A DNA stretch of 33,808 nucleotides from Bacteroidales bacterium (GTDB taxonomy: Bacteria; Bacteroidota; Bacteroidia; Bacteroidales; WCHB1-69), in NCBI GenBank assembly GCA_012519525.1, contig JAAYQB010000018.1:1-33808 (forward strand), written 5' to 3'. The notes beneath the pieces were generated by a model. It saw nothing but the letters and a program-made list of their open reading frames with translations, had not been told where the DNA came from and searched no databases. The position numbers were made by a program, and so were the translations under genes. The number at the start of each line of letters is the position of its first letter. Position 1 is the first letter of the stretch. Below are positions 25,592 through 33,771 of the stretch, piece after piece.

Positions 25592-25948
25592 ATGAATGTT
25601 TACATTAAGTCAATACGTTTTAAAACCGATAAAGGTTTAGAAGAGTTTATTAATAAAAAAATGCAAAAAATCGGCAAACTTCACGAAGGAATTATCCGAA
25701 GTGATGTTACTTTGAAGTTAGAAAATGTAGAAACACCTGAAAATAAAGTTGCTGAAATTAGACTAAAAATCAAAGGAGCTAATTTAATAGCAAGTAAACA
25801 ATGCAAAACATTTGAAGAAGCAACTACGCTAGCAATAGAAGCCATACAAAAACAATTGGATAGAACGAAAGAAAAACCCATCAGTCGGAAAATAAAAACA
25901 AAAGAAAAGCTCAACAATATGAGTTTGGATGAAAATGATGAAAACTAA
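25592..25948 (+). CDS. hpf: Ribosome hibernation-promoting factor (short HPF/RaiA family)
   Basis: This 118-residue protein binds the 30S decoding centre and inactivates or stores ribosomes in stationary phase or stress. The one-domain beta-alpha fold is visible: VYIKSIRFKTDKGLEEFINKKM, SDVTLKLEN, KVAEIRLKIKGANLIASK and KTFEEATTLAIEAIQKQLDRTK. A lysine-rich tail of about 20 residues follows; it has no long-HPF dimerisation domain. It lies 15 bases after xerC, its Shine-Dalgarno almost touches the xerC stop, and a strong terminator follows. The strong Shine-Dalgarno is unusual for this phylum and is shared with rpsU, hinting at control by ribosome composition. Confidence 0.93.
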   Translation: MNVYIKSIRFKTDKGLEEFINKKMQKIGKLHEGIIRSDVTLKLENVETPENKVAEIRLKIKGANLIASKQCKTFEEATTLAIEAIQKQLDRTKEKPISRKIKTKEKLNNMSLDENDEN

Positions 25949-25963
25949 TATCTATAAAAAAGG

Positions 25964-25997
25964 AAAAAGAGGCTAATACATTCAGCCTCTTTTTTTT
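25964..25997 (+). terminator. Rho-independent terminator after hpf
   Basis: AGAGGCT (25968-25974) pairs with AGCCTCT (25984-25990) across nine bases, extended by AAAA/TTTT pairs and a run of seven Ts (25991-25997). It begins 16 bases after the hpf stop. Confidence 0.9.
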
Positions 25998-26061
25998 ATA
26001 TTTAATTTTATTTTTTTTTCAAATACTCGTTTTTTCTTAATAAACATATCAAATATTTTTA

Positions 26062-26069
26062 TACATTTG
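26062..26069 (+). promoter_or_regulatory. -7 box of the rpsA promoter
   Basis: TACATTTG matches TAnnTTTG, 100 bases before the rpsA ATG. The implied start near 26073-26076 leaves a leader of roughly 95 nt. Confidence 0.55.
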
Positions 26070-26071
26070 CA

Positions 26072-26156
26072 GTCCGTTTCAAAAAAGGCTCTTTGTTGCG
26101 GCTTGGACAGTTAACCTTATGTTTATCAACTATTAACGTGTAATCATAATTTACAC
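26072..26156 (+). promoter_or_regulatory. Structured 5' leader of rpsA (candidate r-protein leader)
   Basis: Three consecutive hairpins can be drawn. The first has outer GTCC (26072-26075) with GGAC (26105-26108), enclosing CAAAAAAG/CTTTGTTG (26080-26098, one mismatch, 3-base loop). The second is GTTAA (26110-26114) with TTAAC (26133-26137). The third is GTGTAA (26138-26143) with TTACAC (26151-26156), ending 13 bases before the ATG. I do not match it to a named RNA family. No tRNA is present in this gap. Confidence 0.45.
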
Positions 26157-26169
26157 ACAATTTTTAAAA

Positions 26170-28713
26170 ATGGCAGAAGAATTAAATATTGCTGAAAACA
26201 ACGAAGAAAAACACCAACAAGAAGTAGAAGAAAATCCTCAAGAAATCATTACAGAAGCTACAGCTCCTGAAGAAACCCTTCCTGAAGAAACTTTTCCTGA
26301 AGAACACAAAAAAGAAAAAACCAATCATCTTCCCAAAGCAAACCTCGAAGATTTTAATTGGGACGAAATTGGACAAGAAAAGAAAATTTATTCAGAAGAA
26401 GAATATAAAGAATTAGAGGATATTTACAGTCAATCATTCAAGTCAATCATAGAACAAGAAGTGGTAGACGGAACCGTAGTTGCAATTACTCCACGAGAAG
26501 TAGTTGTTAATATAGGCTATAAATCAGATGGTATTATCCCTTCCAACGAACTACGTCATAATCCTAACTTAAAAATAGGCGACACAATAGAAGTTTACGT
26601 TGAAAAACAAGAAGATAGCGAAGGGCAATTGGTGCTTTCACACAAAAAAGCACGATTATTAAAAGCATGGAATCGAGTTAATAAAGCTTACGATGATGGC
26701 GAAATTGTCAATGGCTATATCAAATCCAAAACAAAAGGCGGACTTATTGTTGACGTATTTGGAATTGAAGCTTTCTTACCCGGTTCACAAATAGATGTAA
26801 AACCCATTCGCGATTATGATGTTTTTGTTGACAAAACAATGGAATTTAAAATTGTTAAAATCAACCAAGAATTTAAGAACGTAGTCGTATCACACAAAGC
26901 TCTTATTGAATTAGAATTAGATGCCCAACGTGCTAAAATTATCGCCGGATTAGAAAAAGGACAAATCTTAGAAGGTGTTGTAAAAAACATTACCAACTAC
27001 GGTGCCTTTATTGATTTAAATGGCGTTGACGGATTAATTCACATTACCGACTTAGCATGGGGACGTATTAATCATCCTGAAGAAATCATACAATTAGATG
27101 AAAAATTAAATGTGGTTATTCTTGATTTTGACGAAGAAAAGAAACGCATCGCTTTAGGATTAAAACAACTTACTCCTCATCCATGGGATTCTTTAGATGC
27201 CAACCTTAAAGAAGGTGATAAAGTAAGTGGTAAAGTAGTAGTAGTAGCAGATTATGGTGCATTTATCGAAATTCATCCGGGAGTAGAAGGACTATTACAC
27301 GTATCGGAAATGTCGTGGTCGCAACATTTACGCACAGCACACGATTTTCTAAGTGTAGGTGATACGGTAGAAGCCGTAATTTTAACTTTAAACAGAGAAG
27401 AACGCAAAATGTCGTTAGGAATCAAACAATTAATTCCCGACCCATGGACTAATATCTCTGAAAAATACCTAATCGGCTCAAAACACACCGCTATAGTACG
27501 CAATTTCACAACATTTGGTATTTTTGTTGAATTAGAAGAAGGCATTGACGGTTTAATTCATATTTCAGACCTTTCGTGGTCAAAGAAAATTAAACACCCT
27601 GCCGAATTCACCAAAATAGGAGAACAAATTGAGGTTGTTATATTAGAAATGGATATCGAAAACAGAAGATTAAGTTTGGGACATAAACAATTAGAAGAAA
27701 ATTCATGGGAAATCTTTGAAACTATTTATAATGTTAACAGCATACACGAAGGAACCGTTATCGGACAAAACGATAAAGGAGTTATCGTTTCATTACAAGG
27801 AGTAGAAGGTTTTGTTTTTAACAGAAATCTTACTAGGGAAGACAATACGGTTATAAAAATGGGAGAAACAGCCGATTTTAAAGTGGTTGAATTTTCAAAA
27901 GAAAATAAAAAAATCGTACTGTCACACTCTCGTATTTGGCAAGATGTTCTTGACGCGAAAAAAGAAAAAGAAGCTTCTGAAGAAGAAAAACAAAACAAAG
28001 AAGCTGCTAAAATATCCAAGCAAATGTCTAGCAATATCGAACGTGCTACCTTAGGTTCACTTGATGCTTTAATTAACTTAAAAGCTGATATGCAATTAGC
28101 GGAAGCAAAAAAGAAAGCAAAAAAAGCAGAAGCTAAAATAAAAGAAGATAAAAAAGAAGAAGATAACACTGATAAAGCAACGCCGGAAACAGTTACAGAA
28201 GAAAAAAAGGTGAAATCTACAGCTAAAGCAAAAACAACGAAAGCGGAAAAAACCGAAGAAGTAGAAAAAGTTGAAGAAGTAGAAAAACCTAAAGAAGAAA
28301 AGAAAGAAGAAAAAGAGGTGAAACCTACAGCTAAAGCAAAAACAACGAAAGCGAAAAAAACCGAAGAGGTGGAAAAAGTTGAAGAAGTAGAAAAACCTGA
28401 AAAAGAAAAGAAAGAAGAAGAAGAAAAGAAAAAAGAGGTAAAATCTACAGCTAAAACAAAAACAACGAAAGCAAAAAAAGCTGAAGAGGCGGAAAAAGCT
28501 GAAGAAGTAGAAAAACCTAAAGAAGAAAAGAAAGAAGAAAAAGAGGTAAAATCTACAACTAAAGCAAAAACGACTAAAGCGAAAAAAACCGAAGAGGCGG
28601 AAAAAGCTGAAGAAGTAGAAAAACCTAAAGAAGAAAAGAAAGAAGAAAAAACAAAATCAGCAGCAAAAACAAAAAAAACGAAATCAGCTGATGATGTTGA
28701 AGCAACAGAATAG
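26170..28713 (+). CDS. rpsA: 30S ribosomal protein bS1 with long repetitive C-terminal tail
   Basis: This 847-residue RNA-binding ribosomal protein helps dock mRNA on the 30S subunit. An acidic N-terminal stretch (1-75) is followed by six S1 domains: about 95-159, 177-244, 263-333, 348-418, 434-505 and 523-587. Domains 3-5 are the most canonical (GAFIDLNGVDGLIHITDLAW; YGAFIEIHPGVEGLLHVSEMSW). Residues from about 590 on are Lys/Glu/Ala-rich, and 680-827 consist of four near-identical units of 36-40 residues. Family members in this phylum are usually near 600 residues, so about 240 residues of tail are extra. It has its own promoter and a structured leader, no Shine-Dalgarno, and a terminator after it. 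Confidence 0.95.
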   Translation: MAEELNIAENNEEKHQQEVEENPQEIITEATAPEETLPEETFPEEHKKEKTNHLPKANLEDFNWDEIGQEKKIYSEEEYKELEDIYSQSFKSIIEQEVVDGTVVAITPREVVVNIGYKSDGIIPSNELRHNPNLKIGDTIEVYVEKQEDSEGQLVLSHKKARLLKAWNRVNKAYDDGEIVNGYIKSKTKGGLIVDVFGIEAFLPGSQIDVKPIRDYDVFVDKTMEFKIVKINQEFKNVVVSHKALIELELDAQRAKIIAGLEKGQILEGVVKNITNYGAFIDLNGVDGLIHITDLAWGRINHPEEIIQLDEKLNVVILDFDEEKKRIALGLKQLTPHPWDSLDANLKEGDKVSGKVVVVADYGAFIEIHPGVEGLLHVSEMSWSQHLRTAHDFLSVGDTVEAVILTLNREERKMSLGIKQLIPDPWTNISEKYLIGSKHTAIVRNFTTFGIFVELEEGIDGLIHISDLSWSKKIKHPAEFTKIGEQIEVVILEMDIENRRLSLGHKQLEENSWEIFETIYNVNSIHEGTVIGQNDKGVIVSLQGVEGFVFNRNLTREDNTVIKMGETADFKVVEFSKENKKIVLSHSRIWQDVLDAKKEKEASEEEKQNKEAAKISKQMSSNIERATLGSLDALINLKADMQLAEAKKKAKKAEAKIKEDKKEEDNTDKATPETVTEEKKVKSTAKAKTTKAEKTEEVEKVEEVEKPKEEKKEEKEVKPTAKAKTTKAKKTEEVEKVEEVEKPEKEKKEEEEKKKEVKSTAKTKTTKAKKAEEAEKAEEVEKPKEEKKEEKEVKSTTKAKTTKAKKTEEAEKAEEVEKPKEEKKEEKTKSAAKTKKTKSADDVEATE
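28207..28650 (+). repeat. In-frame tandem repeat in the rpsA tail (4 units of 108-120 bp)
   Basis: Units at 28207-28314, 28315-28434, 28435-28542 and 28543-28650 each encode a KSTAKAKTTKAKK-like basic part followed by a TEEVEKVEEVEKPKEEKKEE-like acidic part. A partial unit follows to the stop. Unit 2 is 12 bases longer. DNA identity is high, so copy number probably varies between strains. Confidence 0.9.
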
Positions 28714-28736
28714 TAATTCTTATTTTTTATGATGCT

Positions 28737-28773
28737 AAAAGGTTATTGTAATTCTATTATGATAACCTTTTTT
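28737..28773 (+). terminator. Rho-independent terminator after rpsA
   Basis: AAAAGGTTAT (28737-28746) pairs perfectly with ATAACCTTTT (28762-28771) across 15 bases and runs into a T tract. It starts 24 bases after the rpsA stop. Confidence 0.8.
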
Positions 28774-28822
28774 CTTAAAATAAGCACGAACATTTAACGT
28801 TTATAATAAGAAATTAACGCAG

Positions 28823-30013
28823 ATGAATCAAAGAGAAATTTTTTATAAACATATAGCTCAAACTTCTCCTGCACCCTTGGCTTTAGAAATAAAAGATGCT
28901 AAAGGAATCTATTTATACGATACGGAAGGTAAAAGTTATATGGACCTTATTGCAGGAGTTTCCGTTAGTAATTTAGGACACTCTCATATTAAAATCATTC
29001 AAGCTATTCAAGAACAAGCCGACAAATACACTCACACCAACGTATATGGAGAATATATTTTAAGTTCACAAGTACAGTTAGCTAAAAAACTCACCTCTCT
29101 ACTTCCTTCACAACTCAGCAGTGTTTATTTTGTCAATTCCGGAACAGAAACAACCGAAGCTAGCATTAAATTAGCCAAACGTTACACAGGGAGATATGAA
29201 TTAATAGCTTGCAAAAATGCCTATCATGGCTCTACCAACGGTTCGTTAAGCCTCATGGGAAACGATGATTTTACCAAAGCGTTTCGTCCGCTCCTTCCAT
29301 CAACTAAAAAAATACGTTTCGGCAATAAAGAAGATATTGCTTGCATTACCGAAAAAACCGCTGCCGTTTTTATCGAACCCGTTCAAGGAGAAGCAGGTAT
29401 ACGCTACACCAAGGATAATAGTTATTGGAAAGCACTGCGAAAACGCTGTAACGATACCGGCACTTTGCTTGTATTCGACGAAATACAAACTGGAATGGGA
29501 CGAACAGGAACTTTATTTGCTTTTGAACAAATGGAAGTCGCTCCCGATATATTAATGTTAGCAAAAAGTTTAGGAGGAGGTTTACCCTTAGGAGCATTTA
29601 TTACCTCTCATGAAATCATGCACGTACTAACCCATCATCCCGCTTTAGGACACATTACCACTTTTGGAGGAAATCCTCTCTCTTGTGCTACTGGATTAGC
29701 TTCATTAACAACTATTGCTGACGAAAAACTATATCAAAATGTAGAAAAAAAATCGGCTTTATTCGAACAGTATTTAAGTGGATTATCCGCTATAAAATCT
29801 ATCAGAAGAAAAGGGTTCATGATAGCATTAGAGTTTGAAGATAGAGATTTAAATTTCAAAATAATAGATGCTTGTCTAAAAAAAGGAGTTATTGTTGACT
29901 GGTTTTTATTTTGCGATACAGCTATGCGAATAGCACCTCCTTTAATCATTACTGAAGACGAAATCCATCATGCTTGTCAGATAATAAGCACATCTATAAA
30001 AGAAAACACATAA
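28823..30013 (+). CDS. Class III PLP-dependent aminotransferase (acetylornithine/ornithine aminotransferase-like)
   Basis: This 396-residue cytoplasmic aminotransferase has the family's landmarks: DLIAGVSVSNLGHSH, VYFVNSGTETTEASIKLAKRYTG, CKNAYHGSTNGSLS and FIEPVQGEAGI. LLVFDEIQTGMGRTG carries the pyridine-binding Asp219, and LAKSLGGGLPLGAF has Lys248 as the PLP lysine. Length matches ArgD/RocD-like enzymes. Bacteroidota genomes have a housekeeping protein of this type outside the arginine operon, usually labelled aspartate aminotransferase family. No arginine gene is adjacent here, so I do not assign argD. A clear promoter is not visible between the rpsA terminator and the ATG. The receptor gene starts six bases after its stop. 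Confidence 0.85.
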   Translation: MNQREIFYKHIAQTSPAPLALEIKDAKGIYLYDTEGKSYMDLIAGVSVSNLGHSHIKIIQAIQEQADKYTHTNVYGEYILSSQVQLAKKLTSLLPSQLSSVYFVNSGTETTEASIKLAKRYTGRYELIACKNAYHGSTNGSLSLMGNDDFTKAFRPLLPSTKKIRFGNKEDIACITEKTAAVFIEPVQGEAGIRYTKDNSYWKALRKRCNDTGTLLVFDEIQTGMGRTGTLFAFEQMEVAPDILMLAKSLGGGLPLGAFITSHEIMHVLTHHPALGHITTFGGNPLSCATGLASLTTIADEKLYQNVEKKSALFEQYLSGLSAIKSIRRKGFMIALEFEDRDLNFKIIDACLKKGVIVDWFLFCDTAMRIAPPLIITEDEIHHACQIISTSIKENT

Positions 30014-30019
30014 GCATAC

Positions 30020-32290
30020 ATGAAGCCTACATCGCTATATTTGCCTTTTTTAGCAATATTTTTCATTAATATTACTATTGCTTTTGCTCAAACAGCCACT
30101 ATTAGAGGTTTTATTTACGATAAAAGCAATGGAGAACCTATCCCCTACTGTTCTGTTCTCCTTGTCAATGAAAAAACAGGAGTTGTATCTGACGACAACG
30201 GCTATTTCTCTTTAACAAAATTAAAAGCAGGTGAATATAAAATAAGAATTACTTTTATGGGCTACGATTCTCTTGTGCGAATCTACAATTTAAAAAACGG
30301 ACAAACTATTACCGAAAAATTATACCTTGAGCCAATATCAATTCAAATCGGAGAAGTACAAATAATTGCTCAAAAAGAAGCACAAAAAACAGAGACTCGC
30401 GTAGCTGTAGAGCGTGTAAGTCCTAAACAAATCTCTCAACTACCCTCTATAGGAGGCATTCCCGACATAGCTCAATATTTACAAATACTACCCGGTGTCG
30501 TTTTTACCGGAGACCAAGGAGGACAGCTATATATTAGAGGAGGCACTCCTATACAAAACAAAGTACTACTCGATGGCTTAGTCGTCTATAATCCCTTTCA
30601 TTCTATTGGATTATTCTCCGTTTTCGATACTGATATTATAAAAAATGTTGATGTATATAGTGCGGGATTTGGCGCCGAGTACGGAAATAGAATATCATCA
30701 ATTATGGATATAAAAACAAGAGACGGTAATAAAAAAAGATTATCAGGCAAATTCGACATCAATACTTTTGGAGCTAAAATGGTATTGGAAGGACCATTAA
30801 TGAAAGAAAAAAACAAAAATAGTTTAACATTCCTAATGTCTGTAAAAGGCTCTTACTTAGAACAAACCTCAAAACTATTATACCGATATGCCGACACTAA
30901 CGGATTACCATATAACTACTTAGACGGCTATGGAAAAATATCGCTACAAACAAATAACGGAAGTCGAATTAATTTCTTTGGATTTAGTTTTAACGATGGA
31001 GTAAACTATCCGAATATTGCCTCTTATAAATGGAATTCGTGGGGAATAGGTTCTAGCTTTTTAATTATCCCTTCTGTTGCCAATATGCTAATGGATGGCA
31101 CATTAGCATATTCCGACTATAAAATCGGATTATCGGAAGCAACTAATCCTTTACGTACAAGCCACATTAACGGTTACTCTTTCTCTATGAATTTCACCTA
31201 TTTATTTGGACAAAACTCTCTTAAATACGGAGTCGAATTTTTAGGCTCTTGGTTAGATTATGCATTTACCAACCCTTACGGTACCGATTGTGGACAAGAA
31301 AGCTTTAATAGTGAATTTGCTATCTTTGTAAAATACAAATGGATTATAAAGAAAATCATCTTTGAACCCAGTTTACGTTTACACTATTACGCATCTCAAA
31401 GTGCCCTCTCGCCTGAACCTCGCATAGCAATGAAATACAATGTAAGCAAAAATGTACGTTTGAAATTAGCAGCAGGGCTTTATACACAAAACATTATGAG
31501 TGCAACTTCCGACCAAGACGTGGTTAATTTATTTTACGGATTCTTAACTGTTCCCGAATATTTACCCGAAAAAATCAACGGAGTTCCCGTTAGAAATAGT
31601 CTGCAAAAAGGACAACATATCGTCGTAGGAGGAGAATTTGATGTGTTAAAATATTTTGCTATCAATACTGAAGTTTATTTTAAAAACTTCTCTCACCTTA
31701 CCAATATTAATCGCTATCAAATGTTTGCAAGTGATAATGAATTTATTTTAGAGACAGGAAAAGCCTACGGTGCCGACATTTCTATAAAGTACAATTATAA
31801 AAAACTATACGTCAATTTTGTGTATGCTCTCAATTGGGTTAATAGAGATGACGGAACTATTGTTTACCGAACTCACTTCGACAGACGACATAACATCAAT
31901 ATCACAACATCTTATGCCTTTGGCAAAAATGATGTTTGGCAAATTGATGCTCGCTGGAACTTTGGAACAGGTTTCCCCTTTACAAAAACAAAAGGTTTTT
32001 ATCCTAAAAATGAAGCTTTTTCAGATATCAGTCAAGATATAAACTCTTTCAACGAAAGCCTTGGAATTATTTACGACACCATCAACAGAGGACAGCTTCC
32101 TGATTATCACCGTTTAGATATTAATTTTAAACGTAAATTCATTCTCAATCCCCGTTCTACTATAGAATTAAACGCCGGAGTTACCAATGTCTATAACTAT
32201 TACAACATATTCTATGTAAATAGAAAAACCAATGAAAAAATCTACCAACTTCCTATACTATGGAGTTTTAGTTGCAACATTAATTTCTAA
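30020..32290 (+). CDS. TonB-dependent receptor with carboxypeptidase-regulatory-like domain
   Basis: This 756-residue outer-membrane receptor has a signal peptide (about 1-23, ending AFAQ). A regulatory-like beta sandwich follows (about 25-110: TIRGFIYDKSNGEPIPYCSVLL, DDNGYFSLTKLKAGEYKIRITFMGY). The plug domain (about 130-237) has LPSIGGIPDIAQYLQILPGV, GGQLYIRGGTPIQNKVLLDG and SAGFGAEYGNRISSIMDIKTR. A barrel follows and ends in the usual aromatic residue (SFSCNINF). No SusD partner is adjacent, so it is not a classical Sus pair. It lies six bases after the aminotransferase and three before tcdA, apparently in one operon. The ligand is unknown. Confidence 0.87.
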   Translation: MKPTSLYLPFLAIFFINITIAFAQTATIRGFIYDKSNGEPIPYCSVLLVNEKTGVVSDDNGYFSLTKLKAGEYKIRITFMGYDSLVRIYNLKNGQTITEKLYLEPISIQIGEVQIIAQKEAQKTETRVAVERVSPKQISQLPSIGGIPDIAQYLQILPGVVFTGDQGGQLYIRGGTPIQNKVLLDGLVVYNPFHSIGLFSVFDTDIIKNVDVYSAGFGAEYGNRISSIMDIKTRDGNKKRLSGKFDINTFGAKMVLEGPLMKEKNKNSLTFLMSVKGSYLEQTSKLLYRYADTNGLPYNYLDGYGKISLQTNNGSRINFFGFSFNDGVNYPNIASYKWNSWGIGSSFLIIPSVANMLMDGTLAYSDYKIGLSEATNPLRTSHINGYSFSMNFTYLFGQNSLKYGVEFLGSWLDYAFTNPYGTDCGQESFNSEFAIFVKYKWIIKKIIFEPSLRLHYYASQSALSPEPRIAMKYNVSKNVRLKLAAGLYTQNIMSATSDQDVVNLFYGFLTVPEYLPEKINGVPVRNSLQKGQHIVVGGEFDVLKYFAINTEVYFKNFSHLTNINRYQMFASDNEFILETGKAYGADISIKYNYKKLYVNFVYALNWVNRDDGTIVYRTHFDRRHNINITTSYAFGKNDVWQIDARWNFGTGFPFTKTKGFYPKNEAFSDISQDINSFNESLGIIYDTINRGQLPDYHRLDINFKRKFILNPRSTIELNAGVTNVYNYYNIFYVNRKTNEKIYQLPILWSFSCNINF

Positions 32291-32293
32291 GTT

Positions 32294-33019
32294 ATGACAA
32301 ACGAATGGTTTAATCGCACACTACTATTAATAGGAAAAGAAAAACTAAAAATACTACAACAATCTCATGTATTGATTGTCGGATTGGGTGGCGTAGGTGC
32401 TTATGCTGCCGAAATGTTATGCCGAGCAGGAGTAGCTCATCTGACTTTAGTAGATGGAGATACCATCGAAACATCGAATCGCAATCGTCAAATCCATGCA
32501 TTGATACATAATGAAGGAAAGCTAAAAACAACGGTACTAAAAGAACGATTCCTACAAATCAATCCCAATTCTAATATAGAAATTATCAGCGAATTTATTA
32601 AAGATGAGCGTATAATAGAAATTTTTGATTTATCCGACTATCACTATGTAATAGATGCTATCGATTCCTTGGCACCTAAAATTAATCTTATAGCAGAAGC
32701 CGTAAAACGCAAAATTCCTTTAGTCAGTGCGATGGGTGCAGGTGAAAAATTAAACCCTTCGGCAATAAAAGTAGATGATATAGCCAAAACACATCAATGC
32801 CCTTTAGCTGCTGCCGTTCGCAAAGGCTTGCGTAAAAAAGAAATTTACACAGGATTCAAAGCCGTATATTCTACCGAAAAAGCCAACAAAAATGAAAACT
32901 CCCTCCCTCTTAATAAAGAAAACAAAAAGCCTATCGGCACCATTTCGTATATGCCTGCAATGTTTGGGTGTTGGTGTGCGGCGGTATGCATTAATGATTT
33001 ATTAGAAAAAAAACCATGA
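32294..33019 (+). CDS. tcdA: tRNA threonylcarbamoyladenosine dehydratase (ThiF/E1-like)
   Basis: This 241-residue E1-like ATP-dependent enzyme cyclises t6A37 to ct6A in tRNAs that read ANN codons. The Rossmann motif is VLIVGLGGVGAYAAEML (GxGGVG at residues 30-35), followed by LVDGDTIETSNRNRQ with the adenylate-binding Asp54. YHYVIDAIDSLAPKINLI, PLVSAMGAGEKLNPSAIKVDDIAKTHQCPLA and VYSTEKA are typical of TcdA/CsdL rather than MoeB or ThiF. It starts three bases after the receptor stop. The sequence beyond its stop changes character and looks mobile-element derived. Confidence 0.92.
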   Translation: MTNEWFNRTLLLIGKEKLKILQQSHVLIVGLGGVGAYAAEMLCRAGVAHLTLVDGDTIETSNRNRQIHALIHNEGKLKTTVLKERFLQINPNSNIEIISEFIKDERIIEIFDLSDYHYVIDAIDSLAPKINLIAEAVKRKIPLVSAMGAGEKLNPSAIKVDDIAKTHQCPLAAAVRKGLRKKEIYTGFKAVYSTEKANKNENSLPLNKENKKPIGTISYMPAMFGCWCAAVCINDLLEKKP

Positions 33020-33027
33020 CACGCTTA

Positions 33028-33073
33028 TAGGGTAGTATCCCAAAAGTGTGTAATTTTTTTTGCAAAGATACAA
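33028..33073. other. Possible mobile-element end
   Basis: GGGTAGTATCCCAAAAGTGT (33031-33050) is followed by a T-run and TTGCAAAGATACAAA, which on the minus strand contains the -7 box TATCTTTG (33070-33063). It resembles the termini of Bacteroidota insertion sequences and sits exactly where the conserved operon stops. No transposase is present and no mate was found, so this is a tentative call. Confidence 0.3.
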
Positions 33074-33105
33074 AATAAATTTCAATATTTGCATATTACC
33101 AGCAA

Positions 33106-33149
33106 TTGTACCAAACATCTGCTATAGGCTACTTCTCTCTTTGGTGCAA
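33106..33149. repeat. Inverted repeat with 10-base arms
   Basis: TTGTACCAAA (33106-33115) and TTTGGTGCAA (33140-33149) pair with one G-T wobble around 24 bases. No T tract follows on either strand, so a simple terminator is unlikely. It lies between tcdA and the convergent gene fragment. Confidence 0.45.
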
Positions 33150-33188
33150 CTATTCCCATTCACTATTTGTTGATTATTTGTATTAGCT

Positions 33189-33638
33189 TTACATTTTAAA
33201 TCCAAACCTCTTCAATTTCTTCAATGACTCATAAGCTCTTATCAATGCTTGTTCTTTCACGTTTTCTTTTTTCATTAACGATGTCTGAACGGCTTTTACA
33301 TTTGCCAACTCAAGGTTATTGAAAATTTTCGTCTGCATTGCAATGTCAAAAATTCGTTTCCACTCGTCTTTTGAAACCAATAAAAGTTTGTCGTAAATAA
33401 ATTTTACTTCAATGATTTCTTTGTCTTCAAGTTTTGATAATGCTTTTACTTCATCTATAAGTTGTGGGTTTGTTTGAATATAATCAAGTACTTTTTTACC
33501 AAAAACAATTTCTCTTTTTGTTAAATTTTTATTTTTGTTAAGTTTGCCTACCAAGTCAAAAGCAATTAACCAATTAAAGCCGATAAGTTTTTCTTTGTTA
33601 ATGTAAATCTTAAAACCGTCCCAAAACTTCAAGCCCAT
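33189..33638 (-). CDS. Hypothetical protein, probably the C-terminal remnant of a larger gene
   Basis: This 149-residue lysine-rich protein is one I do not recognise. It looks like a soluble, mostly helical C-terminal region (IGFNWLIAFDLVGKLNKNKN, KVLDYIQTNPQLIDEVKAL, LIRAYESLKKLKRFGFKM). The frame stays open for 15 codons upstream of the ATG at 33638, and those codons still read like protein (IEDSIFIISEIRK). An in-frame TAA at 33684-33686 then abuts an inverted repeat. This suggests a 5' truncation by an insertion or recombination, so it may be a pseudogene. It converges on tcdA and has no conserved neighbour. I give it no function. Confidence 0.5.
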   Translation of the reverse strand: MGLKFWDGFKIYINKEKLIGFNWLIAFDLVGKLNKNKNLTKREIVFGKKVLDYIQTNPQLIDEVKALSKLEDKEIIEVKFIYDKLLLVSKDEWKRIFDIAMQTKIFNNLELANVKAVQTSLMKKENVKEQALIRAYESLKKLKRFGFKM

Positions 33639-33685
33639 TTTTCTAATTTCACTAATTATAAAAATAGAATCTTCAATGTTATTTT

Positions 33686-33711
33686 AAGTGTCCCCCTATA
33701 TTAGGACAGTT
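33686..33711. repeat. Short inverted repeat at the break of the truncated gene, possible IS end
   Basis: AAGTGTCC (33686-33693) and GGACAGTT (33704-33711) are inverted copies with one mismatch around CCCTATATTA. They are followed by a T-run. It adjoins the point where the coding-like frame stops. Its resemblance to insertion-sequence termini is inferred by eye. Confidence 0.35.
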
Positions 33712-33763
33712 TTTTTTATTTGTTAATATTTTTATTTTAAAAAGAACTTTATCTTTAACATTG

Positions 33764-33771
33764 CAAAAATA
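33764..33771 (-). promoter_or_regulatory. -7 box pointing into the truncated gene
   Basis: TATTTTTG on the minus strand (33771-33764) matches TAnnTTTG and would transcribe toward the gene fragment about 125 bases away. It may belong to a disrupted or inserted element. The rest of 33712-33808 is AT-rich with no gene seen. Confidence 0.35.

Noticed and set aside
25949-26169. tRNA genes between hpf and rpsA
   Set aside because: They were expected from gene order in relatives, but no cloverleaf, T-arm GTTCGA-like motif or CCA end is visible. The hairpins there are a terminator and the rpsA leader.
27726-28169. Antisense open frames of 60-147 codons opposite rpsA
   Set aside because: They mirror the codon bias and Lys/Glu-rich composition of rpsA, giving Ser/Phe-rich nonsense proteins with no domain and no start signals.
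28207-28650. Regular repeats that could be mistaken for a CRISPR array
   Set aside because: Units are contiguous, in frame and encode a charged protein tail; there are no unique spacers and no cas genes.
28823-30013. Firm assignment as argD
   Set aside because: The fold is right, but no arginine-synthesis gene is adjacent, and several substrate classes share these motifs.
33106-33149. Rho-independent terminator for tcdA
   Set aside because: The stem is good, but no T tract follows it on either strand and the loop is long.
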